Source of the DNA: JBCDJI01 sp964351865
GTDB taxonomy: Bacteria > Verrucomicrobiota > Verrucomicrobiia > Methylacidiphilales > JBCBYL01
DNA length: 64,000 nucleotides
NCBI GenBank assembly: GCA_964351865.1
Contig: CAYGPJ010000020.1
Coordinates: 7,149 to 71,148 of the forward strand
Reading direction: 5' to 3'
Position numbers and translations under genes: made by a program. This document shows positions 8,401 to 15,989 of the stretch, piece after piece (positions within the stretch are counted from its first letter, which is position 1; the number at the start of each line of letters is the position of its first letter). Under the pieces are notes generated by a model. The model worked only from the letters and a program-made list of their open reading frames with translations. It was not told the origin of the DNA and did no database searches.

Positions 8401-10891
8401 GCATGGCAATCAGGCTATCAAACCGGGCAATCAGATTCAGGATCTGATCAATAATGATGCCGGTGCCGGCTACCACCGTTTCGTGGATGCCCATGATGCC
8501 TTTGACCAACCTGTCAATCTGCACGTGACCGCCACCCTCGCCACCGCTATCCAATGGGCCAGTGTGGATCCGGCCTTGAGCAAGCCATGGCGCGACGGCC
8601 CGACCTTCAACGCCCGTATCGGTTCGCTGTTAAGCGACGGCCATGCTTCGCTGCTGGCCACCACCGTGGCCGACCACATCCTTTCCTACACTCCCGCCGC
8701 CTTCACTGCCGACAGCGTAAATCTGGCCAATGAGACCCTGACGGAAATCTACGGCACCGCTCCTTCTTCGAAAGTGTTCTGGCCGTCCGAGCGCGTGGTG
8801 GATGACAACGTCCTGGCGACTATCACCTCGATGGGCTACACCCACAGTGTCGTCGATCAGATGCGTCACATCTTCAAATGGTTCGGACGCAACAGTGCGC
8901 TGGGTGAAGAAGGTTATCGCCTGAACGAAATCAACGGCATCAAACTCTTCCCGCTCAACGATTTTTCCAGCAGCTTCCGCTTCCAGAATCAGGATAACGG
9001 GCTCAACTTCCCGTTGCGTGAACTTCTCAGCCGCCGCGCCCGCAGCGGCACCCAGGATCAATTGCTGGTGCTCTTCAGTGATTGGGAAGACTTCGGCAAT
9101 AAAGCCAACGCGGACGCCTATGATAAAAACCTGCGCTGGCTGGCCAACCGTCCATGGATCGAAATCGTGACCCTCGATGACATCGCTCAAGATCAGGTGG
9201 ACCTCTCGCAACCAGCGGATGGCACGGGCGATGCATGGGGCACGGTCAATCGCGGCACCAGCCAATCCGTGCCACTGGTCGCCAAGGACTTCATCGACCA
9301 CGCCACCCAGGAAAATTACGATAACTGGTATAATGGTCAGTCCGGCCGCGAAGAAGGCCTCAGAAATAAGATTTTTGAAATTCGCACCGGTATCAGCCTG
9401 CCCGGCATTTTTGGTGAAATCGGTAACAGCGGAATGGCGAATGACGCGTGGGTCAAGGTCAACAGCATCAGTGATGCGAACAGCAGCCAGGGCAAGCTCG
9501 CCCGGGCGGCCATTCACTCCGGCATGTTCATCACCGCCTTCCACGATCAGCAGAACAATGACCTCAGCAAGTTCAGCACCGGCAGCTACATTTATCCCGA
9601 TACGGATTATAATAATCTCGCCAGCTTCTCCAAACGCGCCCAGGCCACGGTTCGCCACGCCGCGTTGTATAAGGAAGTGGACGACTGGGCCACGACGCCT
9701 CCGACCGAAACCGCTGCCTTCCAGAAGGACGTTGATCTCGATGGTGAGGACGAATACCTGTTGGCGAATGCACAGGTGTTGGCCATCTTCGAACGCATCG
9801 GCGGCCGCTTAGTTGCTGGATTTACCCGCAATACCTCTACCGGCAGCGTCTTCCAGGTCATCGGCACCCAGTTAACCGCTGCGGGTGGGGAAACCGAAGA
9901 AGAAGGCACCGCTAACGTAATCAACGGTTCGGTCGCCGCTCATCGCACCTCAGGATTCAAGGACTGGTTCGCGACTGGCACAGGCGGCGACACCAGCCAG
10001 TATGTCAACGCTGTTTACACCGCCGCCGTCACCACTGACGGTTGGGTCTTCGCATCACCGGATGGTTTTGTTTCCAAGACCATCACCCTGCCAGACAACG
10101 CCCCGCGTCTCGACGCTCAGTATACGCTCAGCGGTGACGTGAATAAGCTTTACGTGCGAATGGGTCTCTCGCCAGATCTTCAGTCACTCATGGTGCGCGG
10201 ACAGCAGAGCCTGAATTTCGCCCACAGTGCCATCGACAATCGGATCACCCTCACCAACTCGGCGGTCGAACCCGTCACCGCTGCTGTGTTGTATAACGAC
10301 ACCAATGCCGCTTACACCGATTCCGCAGTCGATGATGATCCCGGCGCCGGCACCACCTTCGACACCATCAACATGCGCAACCAGGCCTTCACCCAACAAG
10401 TGGAGCTGGAAAACTTAAATGGTCAGCTCACTTTTGACATCAGTTTGAGCATGGAAAGCGGTTCCACCGATTCGGATGGCGACGGATTGCCTGACTGGTG
10501 GGAAGAGGCCAATGGCTTAAGCAAAACCGATGATGGCAGCGGCAGCCTGAATAATGGCCCGGCCGGAGACGACGACGGCGACGGCGTCAGCAATTTAGAC
10601 GAATACATCCTCGGCATGAATCCTCAGACCAATGACTCTGCCGCATTCCCGCGTCCAACGGTGTCCTCGCCAAATCCCAGCAGCTTTAATCTCACCTTCC
10701 CGACACTGGCCGGACGCACCTATCAGATCTGGTATTCCGATAATCTGACCGACTGGTACAAAGCCGGCGGCACCTTCACCGTTCCTGCGGATAACAGCAA
10801 TTACCAGTGGACCGATGACGGCACTCAGACGACACCCGCCCCGGCCACACAAACGAAACGATTCTATTACATCGAAATCACACGCCCGTAA
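2498..10891 (+). CDS. Giant secreted GH13-GH57 alpha-glucanase with TSP3 repeats
   Basis: The product has 2797 residues. The ATG at 2498 opens a Sec signal peptide (KVRSLALVVTLSLALFG...QAEA); the upstream in-frame ATG at 2432 would bury it. Residues ~25-590 are a GH13 alpha-amylase domain with motifs DNIMNH, DGLRLDAVKHV (nucleophile D292), FGEHLGE (acid/base E355) and MHAQSHDSD (D417). Beta-sandwich regions follow. Residues ~1370-1675 hold acidic TSP3-type calcium repeats (SDGDGLPD, TDGDGIPD). Residues ~1690-1945 resemble the DOMON/glucodextranase-like module of archaeal amylopullulanases. Residues ~1958-2240 resemble GH57: KVFWPSE (candidate nucleophile E2098) and LFSDWEDFG (D2195). VDLDGEDEYLLAN near 2408 matches the C-terminal region of GH57 amylopullulanases. 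A TSP3 motif (~2660) and a terminal beta domain common in Verrucomicrobiota end it. It is probably an exported starch or alpha-glucan depolymerase. GH57 activity is inferred from motifs. Confidence 0.85.
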   Translation: MKVRSLALVVTLSLALFGSSSPSVQAEAMLQYFNTSWAEITSKMPELAEAGYTSLWLPPPTKGSGGLSVGYDLWDPFDLGGKDQRNTVRTRYGTEAELLQLVRTAHRFGIRVYFDNIMNHRAFDIPGFNENTPVDVYPGMVPEDFHLRTTQEGFYRKWDNTRDWNSAWQVQNLGLADLIDIAQEPGTTNFNFGPSEGSTAPKIKFIRDRDRPEQYAYDKDGNYIGFGGLLTLATNLLNGEGNANPSSAEIKARAQQYLDDNAGVYEEYVGDYLNRAARWLMDRTKADGLRLDAVKHVRADFFGATFGVDKDTNDYGYSGQVQRQFNLTRGFTDANHRDTLFDTEKPRDDAMLFGEHLGEPPGYGPYFDSGMRLVDNPLRTEFNSRLGSPFNGLNGFDNPGAGGFAPELTVMHAQSHDSDYAARRELQHAMYFTRAGIGLLYTDGNYQAETLGESGGAFPRHSNTSFLGQWDDARVPNLLYIHNQFARGYQQGRWSDADVIAYERIDKRENGSMSDGDGVTMLFMLNDNYASGQGRTFSTSFPSTPGGSDAYLYNYSTYGGGFYQYASNIVNGSTLVPPGGYFVFSWKNPDPSSLWAGRPITIYQGNTEVGTVDVIRRDGPNGDADFHGDTLPAESRPIISNASGSDYAYTATLPRVTDGSNLRIVARADGSAENILIRLDGGIDLNGTRPASTNVGIANNDPVNRDHPPALSWDMFLGFEQPNYIDRTHPELFAAQVTGTRDITGSTGAETYTTSGVLNQGAGTRFTDGDTASFLYHDPAALVDGEAFNQWDGSKLWAKVNSVGAGYRMFVYYTTDNTYFPEGGGGQAVGQTKVVEMDYQAAQSGGGSDWWASVTMPGDFVPGTSRYKIGIFKTGAASWFPGSPAAVDRKKLMMTQFEVNGFDATNVEYFPHFDYAKDPDNNNLTVTGLEEGFHIIKARAFLNRAGQASIYNTFTQSFYYDAQRPQGEIRFPENNNDTVGGSNYGVVIRTDSSVTEVWYNIADGDATNDDTSTGSLNGNGAGFEPFTDTNQNGTRDGSENYEDLNGNGSWDSNLTTSWVKATEVTPSQAITPGNASYTREWRLNYVNIPPTGTADINVRLREVSSSAYEDFANNDVTGHYTTLTRTVNTAGPNERMFVAFPSSDGQIVGDDYVMKVFFTKSLADGLSEQQLIDRFLIRIGSNEAGDAGVAQNRDDYSIEYNTTTEYHALAFNLPNLYNDVPDYLHKITVTHDRPAPTSDFEATRLIKALPVTTPRVLIVNPPELDSDGRPFEIILKDIASPAAEDRQFTIRVATNLDATNVVLNFVDAAGSTLSAPTISTEGNSKFWDFTWGAIAEGRYRFTATVTSPGGSAAAARNTTVLFRELVEANESDADDDDDGLLDSDENTAQLLPNQSPDGGITPAPKPNPEQWTNGEVHVYYAYGNSNPLSPDSDGDGLPDALEVGWRAAASGDTNTATDTDGDGFPNFIADLDPPFYNTLDNEGKVPGVNSASQGGDRAKQLEGSVTDPSNPDTDGDGIPDGIEDANRNGWVDGDGSSLSPATDPSLARSWPDGLIGVGETWTETDPNNRDSDLDGATDGYGEDKNFDGKIAGDTNENRVYDAGEAWTETDPLNNDTDGDGLPDGWEINNGLDPLDNGTDNIGTAAVDDGNPDNGGTGDPDADNVTNAQELLNGTRPQEDDTLPPPAANSIIIGEGATVTKGVVTNKNEFTDWTIDDLLVLDEYEGSGTNNQGSDIYEGYDGFDLSRDIVAFYFRDGGADERLYFRVDLHDLTALAEEGNLDLYVVIDTNSPTVGESTLPDDIDTRTDMKWEAVVAVYQTDNGAVYLDTDIGNNTTAIGEDLFANGVVRRDQSAADGFKLAYFNSELDAVEFSISRKALTDIGWSGDSTKLNFQVYTTRDGTQNSPVGAGDIGGRSDIRDTIYDDYIASDYWRDQSSIGGAGSVLTSYFSPDPTRANDRGKRAKVALLMHGNQAIKPGNQIQDLINNDAGAGYHRFVDAHDAFDQPVNLHVTATLATAIQWASVDPALSKPWRDGPTFNARIGSLLSDGHASLLATTVADHILSYTPAAFTADSVNLANETLTEIYGTAPSSKVFWPSERVVDDNVLATITSMGYTHSVVDQMRHIFKWFGRNSALGEEGYRLNEINGIKLFPLNDFSSSFRFQNQDNGLNFPLRELLSRRARSGTQDQLLVLFSDWEDFGNKANADAYDKNLRWLANRPWIEIVTLDDIAQDQVDLSQPADGTGDAWGTVNRGTSQSVPLVAKDFIDHATQENYDNWYNGQSGREEGLRNKIFEIRTGISLPGIFGEIGNSGMANDAWVKVNSISDANSSQGKLARAAIHSGMFITAFHDQQNNDLSKFSTGSYIYPDTDYNNLASFSKRAQATVRHAALYKEVDDWATTPPTETAAFQKDVDLDGEDEYLLANAQVLAIFERIGGRLVAGFTRNTSTGSVFQVIGTQLTAAGGETEEEGTANVINGSVAAHRTSGFKDWFATGTGGDTSQYVNAVYTAAVTTDGWVFASPDGFVSKTITLPDNAPRLDAQYTLSGDVNKLYVRMGLSPDLQSLMVRGQQSLNFAHSAIDNRITLTNSAVEPVTAAVLYNDTNAAYTDSAVDDDPGAGTTFDTINMRNQAFTQQVELENLNGQLTFDISLSMESGSTDSDGDGLPDWWEEANGLSKTDDGSGSLNNGPAGDDDGDGVSNLDEYILGMNPQTNDSAAFPRPTVSSPNPSSFNLTFPTLAGRTYQIWYSDNLTDWYKAGGTFTVPADNSNYQWTDDGTQTTPAPATQTKRFYYIEITRP

Positions 10892-10893
10892 TC

Positions 10894-13800
10894 ATGAGCA
10901 TGAAACGATTCTATCTCACTAGCTTATTGCTGATTGCTCTGCCGGCATTATCTCAGGCAGTGGGCACTTTAGAAGTGCGGGCCCCGGGATATAATTTCCG
11001 TAGCGCGGAATACTCCACTTCTCATGTCTATATTGATGAGGTCGCAGGAACGACGGCCAACATCGAAGTGCTCTGGGACCTGGCGGGCTTCACCAATATC
11101 ACCGACGTTGAGATCTATACCAACCTCAATCGGCGTGACCTCGCCCGCACCGATAAAAACGCTGATGGCTATGCCGATGGCATTCAGCCGATAGACGGCA
11201 CCACCATCACCGACTCAGCGGCGGATACAGATCCTGTCACGGGTCATTACTTCGCACCGATCAATATGACCGATGGTGACAGCAACAACATCTGGGAACT
11301 TACCATTCCAGCGGCCAAGACCGGTGCCTACCGCCTGACCGCCCGTTTCAAAACATCGAATGCCATCACCGAAAACAACAACGATCCCAACCAGTGGATC
11401 TGGTATGGTCTGCGTGATCATGCCATCGTTGCCGCTCCTACCACCTCCCGCGATGTTCAACTCTATGTGATGAACGTCTTTAATGTGGAAGCATCGGGCG
11501 ACACCTTCGCCACCCGCTCCACTCTCGAAGATCTGCACGACGCGGCAGATGCTGCCCATAATTTTGGCGGTGGCGGCAGCAAATGGAACCTGGATTACAT
11601 GAAAGGTCTTGGCATGAACTGGCTCTGGTTTCAGCCCATCCACCCGGTTGGCATCGATGGACGCGAACCCTCAGGTGGATATGACACTGAGACGCCAGCC
11701 TACGATCCAGGCAGTCCCTACGCAGTGAAAAACTTTTTCGATGTTAACGAACTGATGACGGTGGATTACAACGGAGCAAACACACTGGCTCAGAACCGCG
11801 CAGCAGCGATGGTTGCCTTTCAGGAATTTGCCGCTGCAGCAGACGCCAAGGACGTCGGCATCATGCTGGACGCTCCCTTTAACCACACCGCATTCGATGT
11901 CGAACTCGGGCAGCAAGGAGTGAACCTCTTTCAACCGGACGGCCAGACCTGGAGCCCTTACGACGAAATTCGCAACCGCGATGCCCGCTTTTTCTCAGCC
12001 GATGGCAACTATGGCAACCGTGCCTCGTCCGCTGCCAACATCGCTGCCGGCCCGGATCGTTTCGACTTCGGTAAATGGCGCGACGTGAAAGATGTGTTTT
12101 TTGGGCGTTATGATGCCCTAGTTGAATTTGACTCCGAACCGGAACGTTCCAGTTACGAAAGTGAAGGTGACTGGTTTGACTACAGTGACGCGGACTGGAC
12201 CGCTAATGACTTCACTCAGAACGGACAGCAATGGAATGTCACCCGCCGCGTCTGGGACTACTTCGCAGAATACGCCATTCATTGGCTGGAAAAAACACGA
12301 CCTGCCAGTCAAAACCGAAACTCACTTCCTTCGGACGGAGATCTTGCGACTCGCTATGCCTGGGACGCTCGCGGCATCGATGGTTTGCGCTGTGACTTCG
12401 GACAGGGCCTGCCGCCGCAAGCGTGGGAATATATCATCAACGTCGCCCGCAGTTACAAATGGAACTTTGTGATGATGAGCGAGTCACTCGATGGAGGTGC
12501 CGTCACCTATCGCTCCAGCCGTCACTTTGAAATCCTCAATGAAAACATCGTCTTCCCACTTAAGTCGGCCGGTAATGCTCAGGACTATCGCAATATTTTC
12601 GAAGGCCGCCGCAGTGCCTACGGTCAGGCCTTAGTCTTAACTAACAGCGTCTCCCACGACGAAGAAAACTATGCTGACCCGTGGCAGGTAATGGTGCGTA
12701 ATGGTGTCAGTGCAACGATGGATGGGGCCACGCTGATTTTCCCCGGTCAGGAACTCGGCATCTCGACCGACACCAGCAGCGGCGTTTTCAATTTCGGCTA
12801 CCAGCACTACGAATCCAACTTCGGTAAGCAAATCCCCCATTTTAAACGCTGGAATTCAATGACTCCCGCCTGGAACGATGGCGACTTCGGCAATGATCAA
12901 TTGTATCCAGTGCACTCCGGCATCCAGACCGCGCGTAACCATAGCCCAGCACTCCGTAGTGCTAATCGGTGGTTCCTCGATGGCGATGGGTTTAATACTC
13001 AGATCCACGCCGTGGCTAAATACGAAACCCCCAACGCATCGCCCGCCACCTCGGATGTCGTGCTGGCCTTTTCGAATCTGGATCGCAACAACGACCAGAG
13101 CGATAATTTTAAAATCCCGACCGCACTCGCAACCCTGCTCGGCTTGGAAGACGGCCGCACTTACAACACAAAAAATATAGCCGCCTACACCGCTCAGGAT
13201 CCCACCCGCCGCGATACCCTGCTGTGGGGCAGTGGCATCACCGGAGCAAATCTGAAGAGCACCGGATTTTTCGTCGGCACCAAGAAGGTTCCCACCACCG
13301 TCGGCGGTTGGTCCAGCGATCCATTCGAAGCCCAGTATTTGAAAGTGCTGGATGTCACCGCACCGGTTGCGACTCCGGCACAACCCGTCATGCCGAACAA
13401 TCATGACTACGAAATCGGCAGCCAGGCCAAGTTTGACTGGGCGGATGTTCCCGCCGACAGCGCAGGGGTCGTTCCACATTACGAAGTCACGGTGATCATC
13501 AACAGCGGCGACCCGACTACCTTCATCACCACCGACAGCGAATACACCGTCAATGCGGCGGAAGGCAATCAGGTTTCCATTTCCGTGCGCGCCGTCAACC
13601 CGAACGATAACAGTAACGTAGGCCCGACCAGCTCCCAAAGTCAGTTCATCAAACTGCTGGCTGCGAATGACGACGAAGACGGCGATGGAAAATCCAACGC
13701 CGATGAAAAAACGGCCGGCACCAACCCGCGCGACCCTCAATCCCGTTTCGAAGTGAAAGCCGTCGAAACCAGCGCCACTTCTGTCACCGTGAACTGGCAG

Positions 13801-13977
13801 AGTGTCAGCGGCATCTACTACGTGGTTCAGAGCCGTGACTCACTCAGCGCCGGCGACTGGGCTGACATCCCCGGTTCTGGAGTCATGGGAACAGGAGCTG
13901 AACTGACTTACGAACATACTGTGGCTCCGTCCGGCGGCGCCAAATTCTACCGAGTCCGAACCGCCACCGCCCCGTGA
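10894..13977 (+). CDS. Secreted GH13 alpha-amylase with FnIII-like and C-terminal domains
   Basis: The product has 1027 residues and starts two bases after the stop of the giant glucanase. A signal peptide (MSMKRFYLTSLLLIALPALSQA) is followed by a beta-sandwich, probably starch-binding, domain (~25-190). The GH13 barrel has LDAPFNHTAFD, GIDGLRCDFGQG (nucleophile D501), VMMSESLDG (acid/base E530) and SVSHDEENY (D589). Residues ~835-925 look like a fibronectin-III type module, then one TSP3-like motif (DDEDGDGKSNADE), then the same kind of terminal domain as in the upstream protein (VVQSRDSL...KFYRVR). It should cleave alpha-1,4-glucans outside the cell or at the outer membrane. The start could also be the in-frame ATG at 10900. 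Confidence 0.88.
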   Translation: MSMKRFYLTSLLLIALPALSQAVGTLEVRAPGYNFRSAEYSTSHVYIDEVAGTTANIEVLWDLAGFTNITDVEIYTNLNRRDLARTDKNADGYADGIQPIDGTTITDSAADTDPVTGHYFAPINMTDGDSNNIWELTIPAAKTGAYRLTARFKTSNAITENNNDPNQWIWYGLRDHAIVAAPTTSRDVQLYVMNVFNVEASGDTFATRSTLEDLHDAADAAHNFGGGGSKWNLDYMKGLGMNWLWFQPIHPVGIDGREPSGGYDTETPAYDPGSPYAVKNFFDVNELMTVDYNGANTLAQNRAAAMVAFQEFAAAADAKDVGIMLDAPFNHTAFDVELGQQGVNLFQPDGQTWSPYDEIRNRDARFFSADGNYGNRASSAANIAAGPDRFDFGKWRDVKDVFFGRYDALVEFDSEPERSSYESEGDWFDYSDADWTANDFTQNGQQWNVTRRVWDYFAEYAIHWLEKTRPASQNRNSLPSDGDLATRYAWDARGIDGLRCDFGQGLPPQAWEYIINVARSYKWNFVMMSESLDGGAVTYRSSRHFEILNENIVFPLKSAGNAQDYRNIFEGRRSAYGQALVLTNSVSHDEENYADPWQVMVRNGVSATMDGATLIFPGQELGISTDTSSGVFNFGYQHYESNFGKQIPHFKRWNSMTPAWNDGDFGNDQLYPVHSGIQTARNHSPALRSANRWFLDGDGFNTQIHAVAKYETPNASPATSDVVLAFSNLDRNNDQSDNFKIPTALATLLGLEDGRTYNTKNIAAYTAQDPTRRDTLLWGSGITGANLKSTGFFVGTKKVPTTVGGWSSDPFEAQYLKVLDVTAPVATPAQPVMPNNHDYEIGSQAKFDWADVPADSAGVVPHYEVTVIINSGDPTTFITTDSEYTVNAAEGNQVSISVRAVNPNDNSNVGPTSSQSQFIKLLAANDDEDGDGKSNADEKTAGTNPRDPQSRFEVKAVETSATSVTVNWQSVSGIYYVVQSRDSLSAGDWADIPGSGVMGTGAELTYEHTVAPSGGAKFYRVRTATAP

Positions 13978-15971
13978 CGCCAAGAATCCTGCTCCCACTT
14001 CTGATTCTAGCCACCACCTGCGGGTGTTCGGCACCGTCTGCTCCGGAATCCTCTGAGGCTTCCACCTTCAAATCCCGACCGTGGGATCGCGAAATCATTT
14101 ACTTCATGATGACCGACCGCTTCCTCGACGGCGACACCTCCAATAACCATCCTGTCGGCACCCCACCGGCCTTGTATGATCCGGAACAGCTGGAAATCGA
14201 CCTTTATCACGGCGGCGATTTTCGGGGACTGGAAATGGCACTGCGTGATGGCTACTTTAATGATCTCGGCATCACCGCCATCTGGATCACCCCTCCCGTG
14301 CGCAACGTCAGACTGTCTCAGTATGATTTGAACGATCAGCCAAAAACCGGCTACCACGGTTACTGGACACAGGACTTTCTGGACATTGACCCGCAGTTGG
14401 TTTCACGCACATCGCTGGACGGATCGAAAACGTATCCGGACAACCGCGACGGACGGATGGAACATTACCGCGATCTGGTGGAACTGGCTCATCGTAAAGG
14501 GATCCGTATCATTCAGGATATCGTCTGCAACCACGCTGGCCCGGTCTTTTTTTACGATGGCAATGGAAACGGTATCCCCGATCCCCATACCAAAAGCGAA
14601 TGGATACGTCCTTATCTGGCTCCCCCTGCCAGCCACCACCCCGATGCCCACTGGGCCGATAACCCCTCGCTCAATCAACGCCGCACCGAACCTGCCGGCC
14701 CGCTCACGATTCTGGGCCAGAGCGTTCCTACCAGCGGGATTCTCTCCCGCCTTGAAGCTTACACCCGACGCGGCATGTCGCCTGAGAGCCTCGGTGCCCG
14801 CGATGGAGAGGAAATTCTCTGCGACTTCTTTTCGCTGCGGGATCTGAATACCGCGCCGGACGCCGAACACTTCGACGAACTGGTGCGCGAATTTGTGGAA
14901 ATCTATGCCTTCTACATCGAGACGATCGGAGTGGATGGCTTTCGGATTGATACCGTCAAACATGTCCACCATGAATTCTGGGACGCGTTCACCCGCGGCC
15001 TGCGCGAACGACTCGGTCCGGAACGCGCTAAGTCGTTGTTCATGGTCGGTGAGATCTACGATGGGAATCCGGCTGCTCTCGGGAAATATACCTACCGTAG
15101 TGATTGGAGCGCATCCGATTCAACGACGGAAACCGGACTCGATTCCGTGCTGGATTTTCAATTGATGTATGCCATCCGCGATTATCTCCGCCCGGCCGGA
15201 CAACCTTTCGGATCCGCCAAAGCCATCGAGCGTGCGATGGACTCCCGCCTGCCGACCGCTCCTGCTCACTATTCTCTCCAGCGACCATTTTACAATCAGG
15301 CAGCTGGCCCGGATGGTCTCTCCCCTGCTCGCAAGCTGGTCAACTTTGCCGAGAACCACGATGGCCTGAACCGCTTCAGGGTGGCTGAAATCTCCGCAGA
15401 CCAGAATCGCCTGGCAAACGCTTTACTGATGTCACTGCCGGGCATCCCCTGTTTATATTACGGCACCGAAGCCGATCTGCACGACCTGCAGGGAACCGTC
15501 GGTCAGGACGGGGAAACAGGGCGGGCAACCTACATTCGGCCGGATGATCTGGCCATGCTACAACGCGCCCGTTCCACCGAAACGTTCCAGACCATTGCCG
15601 CGTTGGCTCAGATCCGTCGGAACTACCCCGCATTGAGTTCCGGCCAGATGCAACCATTGTGGGTGGATAACGATGCGACCGATGAAGATGACGGCGTCTT
15701 CGCTTTCGCCTGCACCATGCGCGGAGAAACAACGGTCATCGTGGTCATCAACGCAGACGATTCGAAAAACACCGCCGGCAGTCGGGAACACCCGCTCAAA
15801 CTGGTCGACCGGCAGGGACAGCCATTGCTGCAACCCAACGAAGTGCTTCAGCCGATCTATCCGGCCGCCAGCAATAGCAAAGCCGTTCCACCGGACTGGA
15901 ACGGCGGCACACCGGAAACCCGGCTCATCGCACCGGCCACTCAAATCTCCTTATGGGAGATTACAGAGTAA
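13974..15971 (+). CDS. GH13 alpha-amylase, predicted lipoprotein
   Basis: A 665-residue enzyme starting at GTG 13974, with a GTGA overlap with the preceding stop, which implies translational coupling. The N-terminus RILLPLLILATTCGCSAP is a lipoprotein signal with a cysteine at residue 16 or 18. The barrel carries all GH13 signatures: IIQDIVCNHAG, VDGFRIDTVKHV (nucleophile D326), FMVGEIYDG (acid/base E360) and FAENHDG (D463). The early YFMMTDRFLDGD and GYHGYW motifs are typical of alpha-amylases and cyclomaltodextrinase relatives. It would act in the periplasm or anchored to a membrane on oligomers released by the two larger secreted enzymes. Exact product specificity cannot be read from the sequence. 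Confidence 0.9.
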   Translation: MTPRILLPLLILATTCGCSAPSAPESSEASTFKSRPWDREIIYFMMTDRFLDGDTSNNHPVGTPPALYDPEQLEIDLYHGGDFRGLEMALRDGYFNDLGITAIWITPPVRNVRLSQYDLNDQPKTGYHGYWTQDFLDIDPQLVSRTSLDGSKTYPDNRDGRMEHYRDLVELAHRKGIRIIQDIVCNHAGPVFFYDGNGNGIPDPHTKSEWIRPYLAPPASHHPDAHWADNPSLNQRRTEPAGPLTILGQSVPTSGILSRLEAYTRRGMSPESLGARDGEEILCDFFSLRDLNTAPDAEHFDELVREFVEIYAFYIETIGVDGFRIDTVKHVHHEFWDAFTRGLRERLGPERAKSLFMVGEIYDGNPAALGKYTYRSDWSASDSTTETGLDSVLDFQLMYAIRDYLRPAGQPFGSAKAIERAMDSRLPTAPAHYSLQRPFYNQAAGPDGLSPARKLVNFAENHDGLNRFRVAEISADQNRLANALLMSLPGIPCLYYGTEADLHDLQGTVGQDGETGRATYIRPDDLAMLQRARSTETFQTIAALAQIRRNYPALSSGQMQPLWVDNDATDEDDGVFAFACTMRGETTVIVVINADDSKNTAGSREHPLKLVDRQGQPLLQPNEVLQPIYPAASNSKAVPPDWNGGTPETRLIAPATQISLWEITE

Positions 15972-15989
15972 ACCTCACCCTAACGATAT

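Noticed and set aside
3236..10852. Many open frames of 60-340 codons opposite or out of frame with the giant glucanase
   Set aside because: They are shadows caused by the repetitive acidic and GC-rich codons; none has a motif, ribosome site or plausible operon position.
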